Positions 7,171 to 16,252 of a stretch of 64,000 bases of DNA are shown in pieces; the stretch's first letter is position 1, and each line of letters starts with the position of its first letter. Below the pieces are notes generated by a model, which saw nothing but the letters and a program-made list of their open reading frames with translations, did no database searches and was not told where the DNA came from. The DNA comes from Actinomadura atramentaria DSM 43919. Its GTDB lineage: Bacteria > Actinomycetota > Actinomycetes > Streptosporangiales > Streptosporangiaceae. The translations under genes and the position numbers were made by a program. The stretch spans positions 339,987 through 403,986 of the forward strand of contig NZ_KB907214.1 of NCBI RefSeq assembly GCF_000381885.1. Direction: 5' to 3'.

Positions 7171-8484
7171 ATGAGCTGGGATGTCAGAAGCGAGCGGATC
7201 ACCGCTCGCGCCGCCGCCGACAAGGCGTCGGCCGAAGCCGAGAACCTGCGCGCCCGCACCGCCCTGGAGCTGCAGCGGGCGCGCGCCGAGGACGCCCGCG
7301 CCGAACGCGCCGAGCGGCGCCGCGAGCACGCGGAGCGCCGGGCCGAGCGCACCGCCCGGCGCACGGCGCGGCGGGCCGCCGCCGTCACCGCGGTCCGGAC
7401 GCACGGCGCGTTGCTGCCGTCGATCGCCGCGATCGGCGCGCCCGCCGTCATCGCCTGGCGCGGCCAGCTCGCGTTCGCGCTCGACCAGATGCACCTGGGC
7501 GTGCTCGCGCCGCTGATGCCCGTCGCGATCGAAGGCGGCGTGCTCTACAGCGCGCTGCTCACCCACCGCGCCGTCGCCGCCGACGTGCCGTCGCTGCGGT
7601 ACCGCGTCCAGACGTGGATCTGGGCGGTGCTCGCCGCCGCGATGAACTTCTGGAACGGCCGCTCCGAGGAACAGACGCACGTCGGGGTCGCGCTGGCCCT
7701 CACCAGCCTGGCCAGCATCGTCCTGCTGGAGAGCACGGTCGCGCTCCGCAAGGCGCTGGAAGGCAAGGCCCGGCACGGCCGCGACCTCGCGCACCTGCGG
7801 CGCGCGCTCATCCGCCGGGTGCGCTACCCGCTGCTCAGTCTCACCGCGACCGGCCTCGCCGCCGCCCGCGACCTGGACGCCGAGCGGGCGTGGGCCGCCG
7901 CCTGGACCGACCGGTACGGCGTCGGGCCCGACGCCACCCGCAACGAGCGGATCGCCGCGCGGGCCGCGCTCAAGCGCGACCGCAAGGCCGCTCGTCGCGC
8001 CGCCCGCTCCGGCCGTCTCGCGCTCGACAACGGGCGGCTCGTCCGCGTCGGCGAACCGGCGCGGCCGGACGGTCCCGCCGACGGCGACCGGTTCGTCCCG
8101 GGCGGCTCCGTCACCGACACGATCGCCGCGATCGAGACCGACGAGGGCATCGCCGAGATCGAGCGGTACCTGGCTGCCAACGCCGAAAACGGGCATGGCG
8201 CGCTTCGTGAGCTGCCGCCGTCGGGCACGCGCGAAGAGCCTTCGGAAGAGCCCCCGGCCGACGCTCCGAAGAGCCGGAGCGGCGGCAACCGCGCCCGCCG
8301 TCCCCGACGCGGCTCCTCGCGGGCTCCGCAGAGCGGCTACCCCGAACGGCTCGCGCGCGTCCGGCTGATGCTCACCGAGCGGCCCGACCTCACCGGGCGG
8401 CAGGTCGCCGACGAACTCGGCATCGGCCTGTCCACCGCGAAGAAGCTCCTCCGGGAAGCCCGGAGCGGCGACGACCGGCCCTGA
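7171..8484 (+). CDS. DUF2637/SpdB-like membrane spread protein
   Basis: 437 residues, ATG with GGAGGA 11 bp upstream. Residues of about 10-75 form a strongly charged Arg/Glu/Ala coiled coil, followed by four membrane helices (about 85-195: LLPSIAAIGAPAVIAWRG, LAPLMPVAIEGGVLYSALL, WIWAVLAAAMNFWNG, ALALTSLASIVLLESTVAL). This is the DUF2637 pattern shared with spread proteins that help conjugative DNA move between mycelial compartments. After a charged linker the C-terminus holds a helix-turn-helix (TGRQVADELGIGLSTAKKLL), typical of this AICE family. Confidence 0.75.
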   Translation: MSWDVRSERITARAAADKASAEAENLRARTALELQRARAEDARAERAERRREHAERRAERTARRTARRAAAVTAVRTHGALLPSIAAIGAPAVIAWRGQLAFALDQMHLGVLAPLMPVAIEGGVLYSALLTHRAVAADVPSLRYRVQTWIWAVLAAAMNFWNGRSEEQTHVGVALALTSLASIVLLESTVALRKALEGKARHGRDLAHLRRALIRRVRYPLLSLTATGLAAARDLDAERAWAAAWTDRYGVGPDATRNERIAARAALKRDRKAARRAARSGRLALDNGRLVRVGEPARPDGPADGDRFVPGGSVTDTIAAIETDEGIAEIERYLAANAENGHGALRELPPSGTREEPSEEPPADAPKSRSGGNRARRPRRGSSRAPQSGYPERLARVRLMLTERPDLTGRQVADELGIGLSTAKKLLREARSGDDRP

Positions 8485-8501
8485 CCGTGCCTGCGGACCT
8501 C

Positions 8502-8529
8502 GTCCACACGCCGACGGCGGCGTGTGGAC
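8502..8529 (+). terminator. Hairpin between spread-type genes
   Basis: GTCCACACGCC and its exact complement form an 11-bp stem with a 6-nt loop, without a T-run. It sits 18 bp after the DUF2637 gene and may be an attenuator or an RNA-stability element rather than a full terminator. Confidence 0.45.
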
Positions 8530-8584
8530 GGGGTCGGCGGGACGGACCCGCCCTGACCCGTCCACCGAACGAAGGGTTCCGATC

Positions 8585-8767
8585 ATGATTCTTCTGGCCC
8601 TGCTCACGGGCGGGATCGCCGCGCTGATCTGGGCGCGGCAGACCCGCTGGTACGAACTCCTGATGCTGGGCGGCTGGGGGCTGCTGGCCGCCGGTACCCC
8701 GATGGGGCAGCCGGTCGCCGGTCTCCTGCACGACCTGTCCGCGCAGATGGGCGGCTGGTTCCAGTGA
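8585..8767 (+). CDS. Small two-helix membrane protein (Spd-like)
   Basis: 60 residues from the ATG at 8585, with GAAGGG upstream. Nearly the whole protein is two hydrophobic stretches, MILLALLTGGIAALIWA and LLMLGGWGLLAAGTPMG. It overlaps the next gene by GTGA. Small membrane proteins encoded just before the translocase in conjugative actinomycete elements are usually spread (Spd) factors; no finer assignment is possible. Confidence 0.55.
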   Translation: MILLALLTGGIAALIWARQTRWYELLMLGGWGLLAAGTPMGQPVAGLLHDLSAQMGGWFQ

Positions 8768-9045
8768 GCGGCCCGGACCAGAACGGCCCGGCGGACGAGC
8801 CGGGCTCGTCGTATCCGGTCACCGCGGGCGGGGTGGCGCGGCTGATGTGGCTGCGCCGCCCCTCGTTGGCCGAGATCGGCGTCGCGCTGACGCTCGTCGC
8901 GCTCGCCGACCTGGTCCTCGGCTTCCCCGTGCTGGCGGGGCTGGCCACGGCCGCCGCCCTCGTCGTCGTGATCGGGACCGCTTCGGCGGTCGCCGACCTG
9001 GTCGAGGCGCGCGCTCATATGGAGGAGGCCGACCGTGATCGCTGA
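8764..9045 (+). CDS. Small membrane protein (Spd-like)
   Basis: 93 residues, GTG start overlapping the upstream stop. A hydrophilic N-terminus is followed by two membrane helices (IGVALTLVALADLVLGF and LAGLATAAALVVVIGTASAV) and a short acidic end. It overlaps the next gene by 11 bp, so 8585-9844 is one translationally coupled block. Function inferred only from position. Confidence 0.55.
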   Translation: MSGPDQNGPADEPGSSYPVTAGGVARLMWLRRPSLAEIGVALTLVALADLVLGFPVLAGLATAAALVVVIGTASAVADLVEARAHMEEADRDR

Positions 9046-9844
9046 AGCCGTCCTCGCCGCGGGCATCGCGGCCGGTGGATTCGCCGCCGCGAACAGCTCG
9101 AACGGCTCGTCGCGGTCGCAGCCCGGCCGGGCGTCCCAGCCGCGCGACTCCCGCCTCGTCAAGGCGTGGCACGCCTCCGGCGCCCCGGCCACCGGCGAGA
9201 CGCAGCTCGCCGACGCGCTGGCGGTGCTGACCGGTCGCGCGGCCGGTCACGTCGCGCGGCGCGGGCACCGCTGGTCCCGGTCGGCGTGGCAGTCGGCGAC
9301 CCGCCGCGCCCAGGTCCGCTGGGCCGACCGCGGTGACGAACGGCGGTCGCACCGGTTCGTCCGGCGCGTCCGCCAACTGCCCGCCGGGGCACCCGAACCC
9401 GAACCGCCCCGCGACGTTCCGGCGCCCGGCCCGGCCTCGCGACCGGAAACGCGTCGGCCCACCGGACCGACCGGAGACGGCCGCCCGACGCACGCCGACG
9501 ACCCCACACGTGTTCCCGGCGGCCCTCCGCCGGGCGCGCGCTTCCGTGCGCAGGCGTCGCTGCCGCTGGCGGTCCCCGGATCCGACACCGAGTTCCTGAG
9601 CGAGTGCGGCCGGGTCGCGGTCGCCCTGCGCGGACTGGCGTCCCAGGTGCAGGACTGGTCGCAGGCCGTCGAGCAGTTCGGGCTGCCCGTACACGTCGTC
9701 GGTCCGCTCCACGGCGTCGCCGACGGGCTGGCCGACGCCGCGACCGGCGTCGCCAGAGCCGCCGGGACGTTCGTCGTCGTGTTCGAGGACGCCCGCCACA
9801 TCGCCGCGCACGGCATGAAGTTCACCGGCGACGAAGCCGCCTGA
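9035..9844 (+). CDS. AICE protein with conserved C-terminal FEDAR domain (paralogue 1)
   Basis: 269 residues, GTG start. The N-terminus has a short hydrophobic stretch (VLAAGIAAGGFAAANS), then an Arg-rich and Pro-rich middle. The last 85 residues (SDTEFL ... ALRGLASQ ... VFEDARHIAAHGMKFTG) align clearly with almost the whole next gene product, sharing EFL, LRGLA, W, VFEDAR and a final TG. This domain is unnamed to me; its amphipathic helices and WxxA-type spacing suggest a small helical bundle. Confidence 0.55.
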   Translation: MIAEAVLAAGIAAGGFAAANSSNGSSRSQPGRASQPRDSRLVKAWHASGAPATGETQLADALAVLTGRAAGHVARRGHRWSRSAWQSATRRAQVRWADRGDERRSHRFVRRVRQLPAGAPEPEPPRDVPAPGPASRPETRRPTGPTGDGRPTHADDPTRVPGGPPPGARFRAQASLPLAVPGSDTEFLSECGRVAVALRGLASQVQDWSQAVEQFGLPVHVVGPLHGVADGLADAATGVARAAGTFVVVFEDARHIAAHGMKFTGDEAA

Positions 9845-9859
9845 CCCGGAGGGTTGCCC

Positions 9860-10231
9860 ATGGCCATCGAACGGTCCCACGAGGGGGCGCGGGCGCGCTG
9901 GCGTCCGGCGTACACGCCCGTCAACCAGCCATCGCAGAACGCCCAGCACGGCGGGGACATCCCGGTCCCCACCACCGACGGGGAGTTCCTGGACACCTGC
10001 CTGGCGATGGCCGCCCGGCTGCGTGGGCTCGCCGTCTCGCTGGAAGTCTGGTCCGGCGCGCTGGCGGCGCTCGGCGTGCCCGCCGAGGTCATCTCCTGGC
10101 TGGACGTCTCCGCGCACTCCCTGTACGAGGCCGCCGACGGCGCGACCCGCTCGGCGCTCACCTTCGCCACGGTCTTCGAGGACGCCCGCGACCTCGCCGC
10201 GCGCGGCCTGCACATCACCGGCGAATCCTGA
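9860..10231 (+). CDS. AICE FEDAR-domain protein (paralogue 2)
   Basis: 123 residues from the ATG at 9860, chosen because GGAGGG (9848-9853) is 6 bp upstream; a TTG at 9854 is too close. After about 35 residues it consists only of the domain seen at the end of the previous protein (TDGEFL ... RLRGLAVS ... VFEDARDLAARGLHITG). The tandem pair probably arose by duplication, with paralogue 1 gaining an N-terminal extension. It lies directly before the translocase. Confidence 0.55.
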   Translation: MAIERSHEGARARWRPAYTPVNQPSQNAQHGGDIPVPTTDGEFLDTCLAMAARLRGLAVSLEVWSGALAALGVPAEVISWLDVSAHSLYEAADGATRSALTFATVFEDARDLAARGLHITGES

Positions 10232-10391
10232 TCCGCGGCCATTCACCGGCCGACCGTCCCGAACCGCCCGATGCCCACTCGCTGGGCCTCGTCATCGGCG
10301 CGGCGAGCCCCCGCCCCTCCGGGTGGCCTTCGGGCGGCTCACGGGGTGAGGGCTTCGCCGCGCCCCACCTCGTGGAAGGAGGGGATCTTCG

Positions 10392-12635
10392 ATGCACCGA
10401 CCCCCGCGCCGCACGACCGGCCGCCGCACGACCCGGCGGCGCCGTTCCGCCGAGCCCGACATCTGGCAGTCCCCCTGGCCGGAGGACCACCGCCGGGGAC
10501 GGATGCCCGAGGCAGGCCGCGCCGCCGGACTCGCCGCGTCCCTGACCGCGCTCGCCGTCGCACGCCGATACGGCCAGTGGCTGTCGAGGTCGCCCGACAC
10601 CCGCGGGCTCGCGTCCGGGCTGGTCGCGCTCTACCCGGTCGGAGAGATCGCGCACCGGTTCACCGCCGCCGACGCCCTCCAGCTCGCCGCGTTCGCGCCG
10701 CCCGCCGCGCTCGCCGCGTGGGTCGGCACCTACAAGCGGCACCGTTCGGTCCGGTACTCGGCCGCGCTGACCGCGACGTTCGCCGGAGTTCCGGTGTGGC
10801 TGGCGACCGCCGCCCACCTCGGCGTCACGAACCTGTCCACCCTGCTCGGCTACAGCGTCGCCGCGTCCGCGACCTGGTCGGCCTACACCTGGTCCGACGT
10901 CCTCACCCAGCGGCGCGCCCACGCCGAGCGGCAAGCCGCCTGGCAGAACATCGCCGACCTGGCCGGCCTGCAGGGCTCGCGGCTCGTCGCGACCCACGAC
11001 ACCCGCGTCGGCGTCCGCTTCAAGGTCGACATCCGCGCCACCGGCAAGACGGCGAAGTTCCTCGCCTCGTCCGACCTGGATCAGCGCATCGCGCAGCAGT
11101 ACAGCATCGGCACCGCCCAAGTCCGCGTCACCGAGGACGCCAAGCACGCGGGGATCGTCTGGATCACGGTGCAGCTCCGCGACCTGTGGGCCGAGGCGTG
11201 CCCGCATCCGGCCCTGACCGGCGAGACCGTCCGGCGTTCGGTCATGGACGGCCCGTTCGTCGTCGGCACCGACCCCGAGAACGGCGACGACCTGGCCGTC
11301 ACCGTCTTCGACCACAAGGGGGGACGGCACACCCAGGTCTTCGCCACCAACGGCGGCGGCAAGACCGTGTTCCTGTCCAACCTGGTCGAGCAGGCCACCG
11401 CCTGCGACGACGTCCTGACCATGGCGATCGACCTGGGCAAGGGCACCATCCCCAGCCTGTGGAAACCCGCGCTGGACGCCGCCGCCGGGATCGGCGAGGA
11501 GGACCGGGCGCTGGCGATCCTGGAATGGGCCTGCCTGCTGATCGAGATCCGGTCGCTGACCACGGGCGGGGCCAACCATCGGCCCACCCCGACGGACCCG
11601 GTGCTCCTGCTCGTCATCGACGAGATCGACACCCTGGTCGGCGTCGAGTCACCCGTCGCGCATCTTGCGAAGCCGATGGTGAACAACATCCACCGGCGCG
11701 GCCGGTCCGCCGGGGTCGAGCTGGTCACCGCCGGGCAGCGCAACGTCGTCCAGTACACCGGCAGCAAGGACGGCAAGGCCAACGCGCCCAACAAGGTCAT
11801 CCTGCGCGTCTCCGACACCGACGAGATGACGAGCGCGATGCCCGACTGGATGCAGCGCAAGATGCCCGACATGTCCACCTATGCTCCGGACACCGACGGC
11901 GTCGCGCTGCTCGTCGCCGGGGGCCGGTGGACCGCGGGCCGCATCCGCGATCTGTCCGATGTCGATGCCGTCCGCGCCCTGGCCGCCTCGCGCGGAACGC
12001 CCGTCGCGCGGCTCGCGCCGGACGTCGCCGCCCAGCTTCCCGGCTACGCCGAGCGCGGCCACGAGCCGGTGACGGTTCCGGCCACCGCGCCGGAGGCCGC
12101 CGCCGAGCAGCGGACCGCGCCGCCGGACCCGTCGGTCCCGGACGCGCCGCCCGCTCGGCCCGCCGGACAGACCGGCGGCACGGACCGGCGGCGCGCGTTC
12201 GGCATCGACCCCGACGACCAAGGCGCCGTCGACCGGCTCGCCGGAGAACTCGTCGCCGAGGTCGAAGCCCGGCTCCGCGACCTGCCCGAGCCGCCGGACA
12301 AGCCCGTGCCGCTGGCCGACCTGATGAACGCCAAAGCCACGTTCGACGCCGCCGAGTCCAACCCGCCCGCCACCAACCGGGCGCTCGGCGTGCCCGACCG
12401 CATCGCCCGCCCGATCCTCGCGCTGCTGACCGCCCGCGCCGGCCGTGGCGCCCAGCGCGCCGAGCTGGTGAACGAGGTCGGCAAGTCCAAGTCCACCGTC
12501 GCGAGCTGGCTGGCCGTCCTGCGCGACCAGGGCGTCATCACGACCCACGGCGAAGGCAAGGCCGCCCGCTACTACCTGCCCCAGCACGCACCCGCCGACG
12601 TCCGCGCTCACGACGAGTCCGGCGACGCCGAGTAA
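10392..12635 (+). CDS. TraB/FtsK-SpoIIIE-like conjugative DNA translocase
   Basis: 747 residues, ATG with AAGGAGG about 9 bp upstream. Basic N-terminus, hydrophobic segments around residues 45-65 and 95-165, then the motor domain: Walker A GGGKT at 321-325, Walker B VLLLVIDEID at 404-413, and the RRGRSAGVELVTAGQR segment typical of FtsK-like ATPases. The last 80 residues form a winged helix (AELVNEVGKSKSTVASWLAV) comparable to the FtsK gamma/TraB DNA-recognition domain. In Streptomyces elements one hexameric TraB moves double-stranded DNA between mycelia after binding short repeats at the clt locus. Candidate repeats lie just downstream. Confidence 0.88.
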   Translation: MHRPPRRTTGRRTTRRRRSAEPDIWQSPWPEDHRRGRMPEAGRAAGLAASLTALAVARRYGQWLSRSPDTRGLASGLVALYPVGEIAHRFTAADALQLAAFAPPAALAAWVGTYKRHRSVRYSAALTATFAGVPVWLATAAHLGVTNLSTLLGYSVAASATWSAYTWSDVLTQRRAHAERQAAWQNIADLAGLQGSRLVATHDTRVGVRFKVDIRATGKTAKFLASSDLDQRIAQQYSIGTAQVRVTEDAKHAGIVWITVQLRDLWAEACPHPALTGETVRRSVMDGPFVVGTDPENGDDLAVTVFDHKGGRHTQVFATNGGGKTVFLSNLVEQATACDDVLTMAIDLGKGTIPSLWKPALDAAAGIGEEDRALAILEWACLLIEIRSLTTGGANHRPTPTDPVLLLVIDEIDTLVGVESPVAHLAKPMVNNIHRRGRSAGVELVTAGQRNVVQYTGSKDGKANAPNKVILRVSDTDEMTSAMPDWMQRKMPDMSTYAPDTDGVALLVAGGRWTAGRIRDLSDVDAVRALAASRGTPVARLAPDVAAQLPGYAERGHEPVTVPATAPEAAAEQRTAPPDPSVPDAPPARPAGQTGGTDRRRAFGIDPDDQGAVDRLAGELVAEVEARLRDLPEPPDKPVPLADLMNAKATFDAAESNPPATNRALGVPDRIARPILALLTARAGRGAQRAELVNEVGKSKSTVASWLAVLRDQGVITTHGEGKAARYYLPQHAPADVRAHDESGDAE

Positions 12636-12658
12636 CCGTCCTCCGAGCTTCCGACCGT

Positions 12659-12764
12659 CCGGCGAACGGTCCGGCGAACTGTCCGAGCCAACTGTCCACC
12701 ACCCGCCTAACGCGCGAGAACCGGACAGTTGGACAGTTCACGCCGGACCGTTCGCCGGACAGTT
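12659..12764. repeat. Five GGACAGTT repeats in a large inverted repeat, candidate clt/transfer locus
   Basis: GGACAGTT occurs at 12723-12730, 12731-12738 and 12757-12764, and in the opposite orientation at 12677-12684 and 12690-12697. The arms 12659-12697 and 12723-12758 are near-complementary (CCGGCGAACGGTCCGGCG shared) around a 25-bp spacer. The array lies 24 bp after the translocase stop. In Streptomyces plasmids, TraB recognises an 8-bp repeat in a clt locus close to traB, so this is a strong positional candidate. A terminator or control site is the alternative. Confidence 0.55.
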
Positions 12765-12832
12765 CACCGACCCCGCAGCCCGTCACGCTCAGTGACCAAT
12801 CAGCCCACCGCAACGCCCCAGCGAGGTGACCT

Positions 12833-13147
12833 GTGACCGTCCTGCCCACCGACCCGACCCCCGTCCTGCCCGCCGCGCCGCCCGCCGAGCACACCGGCAG
12901 CGGGATCGGCTTCTGGCTTCTGCTCGCGCTGCTCGGGCTGATCTGGCTCATCGCCTGGCGCGTCTCGCTGCGCCGCCACCCGTTCCGGTCGTGCGCCGCC
13001 TGCGGCGGCTCGGGCAAGCACCGCAGCTCGTGGTTCGCGGGCGCCTTCCGCGCCTGTGACCGCTGCGGCGGCTCGGGCCGCCAGCAGCGCCCCGGCGCCC
13101 GCGAGCCCTTCGTCCAGAACACCCACAAACAGCGCCGCCAGCGCTGA
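12833..13147 (+). CDS. Membrane-anchored DnaJ-type zinc-finger mini-protein
   Basis: 104 residues, GTG start. One membrane helix (IGFWLLLALLGLIWLIAW, about 24-41) is followed by CAACGGSGKH and CDRCGGSGRQ, two CxxCGGSG repeats like half of the DnaJ central zinc domain, then a basic tail. It should sit in the membrane with the zinc finger in the cytoplasm. It follows the candidate clt array and the translocase. Its function is unknown. Confidence 0.6.
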   Translation: MTVLPTDPTPVLPAAPPAEHTGSGIGFWLLLALLGLIWLIAWRVSLRRHPFRSCAACGGSGKHRSSWFAGAFRACDRCGGSGRQQRPGAREPFVQNTHKQRRQR

Positions 13148-13246
13148 TCCCTGACCGACCCACAACCGACAGCCACCGGGCGGACGGCCCGCGCGCTCAT
13201 CCCCGCGCCCGCCGGGCCGATCCGCTCTCACTACCGAAGGAGTCAC

Positions 13247-13951
13247 ATGAGCCAGCATCACGATCTGCCGATCGTGGCGACGGCGACGCGCCGGGGGCGG
13301 CGTCGCTTCAACTGCGATGCCGTTTCGACGTTCACCGCGTCCGACGCAACGACCGCCGTCGCCGTCCTGGACGGCACGGGGAACTCCCGCGAGCTGGCCG
13401 AGGCGATGGAGCGGCTGGCGTGGGTCGCGGCGCGGGTCGCCGCCCAGCGCGGCGGGCTGGCCGGGATCATGGCCGCCGCGTCGGTGATCGCCGATCCCGG
13501 CACCAGCGGCGCGGCGCCCGACGGCGTCGCGGTCATCGCCGTCCGCCACCCCGACGACACCGACACCGCCATCACCTGGACCGGCGACGCCCGCGCCTAC
13601 GGCTGGAACGGCACCCGCCTGCGCCAGTACTCCACCGACCACACCGTCGGGCAGCACCTTCGCCTCAACGGCATGCCGGTCGAGGTCGCCGAAGACCACG
13701 ACAACTGGCTGCGCGTCTCGCTGGCCAACAGCACCGTCGGCACCGTCTACCAGGCCGCGATCCCCGGCGACGAGCTGGTCCTGCTCACCTCCGACGGCGT
13801 CCACGACAGCGTCCCCGAACCCGTGCTGCTCGACCTGCTCCGCACGCTCTACCTCGCCCCGCAGATGCTCGCCAACGCCGTCGTCGACGCCGCCGAACCC
13901 GACCCCGACACCGGATACCGCGACGACGCCACCGCCGCCGTCCTGCGCTGA
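13247..13951 (+). CDS. PP2C-type protein phosphatase-like protein
   Basis: 234 residues, ATG with GAAGGAG upstream. The blocks RRFNCDAV, AVAVLDGTGN, WTGDARAYGWNGTRLRQYSTDH, GDELVLLTSDGVHDSV and YRDDATAAVL match PP2C/Stp motifs, with metal-binding Asp in LDGTG, TSDGVHD and DDAT. It is shorter than housekeeping PstP and lacks a membrane anchor. It may reverse Ser/Thr phosphorylation that controls the element or host, which is inference. Confidence 0.75.
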   Translation: MSQHHDLPIVATATRRGRRRFNCDAVSTFTASDATTAVAVLDGTGNSRELAEAMERLAWVAARVAAQRGGLAGIMAAASVIADPGTSGAAPDGVAVIAVRHPDDTDTAITWTGDARAYGWNGTRLRQYSTDHTVGQHLRLNGMPVEVAEDHDNWLRVSLANSTVGTVYQAAIPGDELVLLTSDGVHDSVPEPVLLDLLRTLYLAPQMLANAVVDAAEPDPDTGYRDDATAAVLR

Positions 13952-13993
13952 CCGACCCCACACGACCGACCGCCCACACGACAGGACAACCGC

Positions 13994-14626
13994 GTGTACT
14001 TCACCTTCGCCTACAACGACACGCTCGCCGGACACGAGCTGTTCGCCATCCCCGGCCTGTGGAATGTGACCGTCGACGAGGAACCGCGCGGACTGCCGCT
14101 GCACCTCATCGCCCACGACCTGAACCTGCCGCCCGTCGAACTGGCGGACCTGGAGTCGGGATACTCCCCGGTGCTGCTGGTCGGCGTCGAGCCCCACGGG
14201 CCGGTCGACGAGCAGTACCGCTGCCCCGCCGGGTGGCTCGTCGTCCGGCGCATGGACTGCGACAGGTTCCTCGGCCCCCAGCACGCGCAGATCCGCTCGG
14301 CCATCCGCCGGACCATCCACCACGACTCCGACCAGGACTGGCCCGACGCCGCCCGCACGGTGCCCCGCACCGACACCACCGAACACGCCGACGCCGCCCG
14401 CAACGCCCTGGACGCCCTGTCGGGCACCCGCGGCGCCGGACAGTGGTGGCTCGACCAGCCCGGCCTCACCGGCGGCCACGAACTGATCGCCCTGGCCGCA
14501 CGCGACCTCATCGGCACCGTCCCCGGCTGGACCCGCGACGCCTACCGCGCCCTCACCACCCCCTACCGCACCGCCTACGGCACCTGGCCCCACCCCCACG
14601 ACACCGACCACATCATCGGCACCTAA
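13994..14626 (+). CDS. Hypothetical AICE protein
   Basis: 210 residues, GTG start, 42 bp after the phosphatase gene. It starts MYFTFAYNDTLAGHELFA and contains two WLV/WWL-type hydrophobic patches, with many His/Asp residues toward the end (HPHDTDHIIGT). No membrane segment, zinc motif or nucleotide-binding motif is visible. Codon use matches the neighbouring element genes. It ends before a hairpin at 14648-14678. Confidence 0.55.
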   Translation: MYFTFAYNDTLAGHELFAIPGLWNVTVDEEPRGLPLHLIAHDLNLPPVELADLESGYSPVLLVGVEPHGPVDEQYRCPAGWLVVRRMDCDRFLGPQHAQIRSAIRRTIHHDSDQDWPDAARTVPRTDTTEHADAARNALDALSGTRGAGQWWLDQPGLTGGHELIALAARDLIGTVPGWTRDAYRALTTPYRTAYGTWPHPHDTDHIIGT

Positions 14627-14647
14627 CCCAAACCACCACACGACCAC

Positions 14648-14678
14648 GGGGCGGTCCGGCTGTCAGGCCGGACCGCCC
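14648..14678 (+). terminator. Hairpin terminator before methyltransferase gene
   Basis: GGGCGGTCCGGC and its complement pair around a 6-nt loop, 22 bp after the hypothetical gene and 21 bp before the methyltransferase start, where a CTGGAGG ribosome site follows. T-run absent. Confidence 0.5.
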
Positions 14679-14699
14679 TGCTCCTTACCTGGAGGTTCG

Positions 14700-16252
14700 A
14701 TGTCCTACACGCTGTACGACGAGTTCTCGGGCGCGGGCGGGTCGACGCAGGGCGCCGCCGCCGTGCCCGGAATCGAGCCGGTGCTCGCCGCGAATCACGA
14801 CGACGTCGCCATCGCCTCGCACTCGGCGAACTTCCCCGGCATCGACCACATCAAGGGCGACGTCCGGGAGACCGCGATCACCCGCTTCCCCCGCGCGGAC
14901 CTGTTCTGGGCGTCGCCGGCCTGCCCGCCCTGGACCGACGCGTGCGGCGTCAAGCGCGACTTCGACCGCACCAATCAGCAGGTGCTCTTCGGTCCGGACG
15001 GCCCCGAGCCCAACGTGGCCCGCGCCCGCGCGCTGATGGAGGAGGTGCCGCGCTACCTGCGGCACTGGGCCGAGCAGGGACGACCCGTCCTCGGCGGCGT
15101 GGTGGAGAACGTCGTCCAGGTCGTCCGGTGGGACGAGTTCGACCGGTGGCGGCGCGAGATCGCCGCGATCGGCCCGTACGACGTCCACGTCATCGCGTTC
15201 AACTCGATGCACGCCCGTCCCGTTCGCAGCCGACGGGCGCCCCAGTCGCGCGACCGCGCGTTCGTCCTCTACCTGCTGTCGTCGCTGGGCCGCCGCCCGA
15301 ATCTGCGTAAGTGGCTGTCGCCGCGTGCCTGGTGCCCGACCTGCGAGCAGGTCGTGAACGCGATGCAGGTCTTCAAGCGGCCGGGCGAAGTCATGGGCCG
15401 CTACCGAGCCCAGTACGTCTACCGGTGCCCGAACGTCCGCTGCAGGAACCGGGTCGTGGAACCCGACGCGCTGCCCGCCGCCGCGGTGATCGACTGGTCG
15501 TTGACCGGTACGCGGATCGGCGACCGGGCCGTCCCGCTCGCGCCCGCCACGCTGGAGCGCATCAAGACCGGGATCGCCCGGTACTGGGAGCCGCTGCTCG
15601 TCCCGGCGGGCGGAACGTGGCGCGCCTCGGCCAGACGCACCGCCGAACCGATGCCGACCCGCACCACGCGCGAGACCGACGGCCTGGCCGTCCCTCCGCT
15701 GCTCGTGCCGGTCGAAGGGCGTCCCGGCAAGGTCGCCGCGACCGCCGCCCAGCCCCTGCGCACCCAGACGGCGCGCAACGAGACCGGCATGGCGCTCCCG
15801 CCGTTCCTGACGCCGCTGCGCGGAGGAGGCGATAAGGACAACGCCCGCCCGATCGGCGACCCGCTGTCGACGGTGACCGCCTCCGGCAACCACCACGGCC
15901 TCGTCACCAGCGACCAGCCCACCGGCCTGCTGGTCCCCTACTACGGCAACGGGACGTCCCGGTCGGCCGCCGAGCCGATCGGAACCCTGTCCACCCGCGA
16001 CCGCTACGCGCTCACGACACCCGCGCAGCGCACCGACGACACGGTCGTCGACCTGGACGACGTCCGGTTCCGCATGCTCGAACCCACGAGATCGGCGCAG
16101 CGATGGCGTTCGCGCCGGACTACATCGTGCTCGGCAACAAGCGCCAACGGGTCCGCCAGTACGGCAACGCCGTCACACCGCCCGTCGCGGAAATCCTCAT
16201 GTCCGCGCTGGTCGAGGCGATCAGCGGCGAGGAGTTGGAGCCCGCCGCATGA
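14700..16252 (+). pseudogene. DNA (cytosine-5) methyltransferase, frameshifted near the C-terminus
   Basis: ATG with TGGAGG 7 bp upstream. C5-methyltransferase blocks: FSGAGG (motif I, SAM), SPACPPW with the catalytic Cys, VVENV (motif VI), a Cys4 zinc ribbon around residues 215-255 (CPTC, CPNVRC) and, in the other frame, QYGNAVTPPVAEIL (motif X). The open frame fails at 16083-16085, where reading CCC for CCCC turns the expected PHEIG into PTRS. One extra C restores frame through to the TGA at 16250-16252, which overlaps the DUF4326 start as ATGA. Motif X completes the SAM pocket, so the encoded protein is probably inactive unless this is a sequencing error or slippage. Confidence 0.75.
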
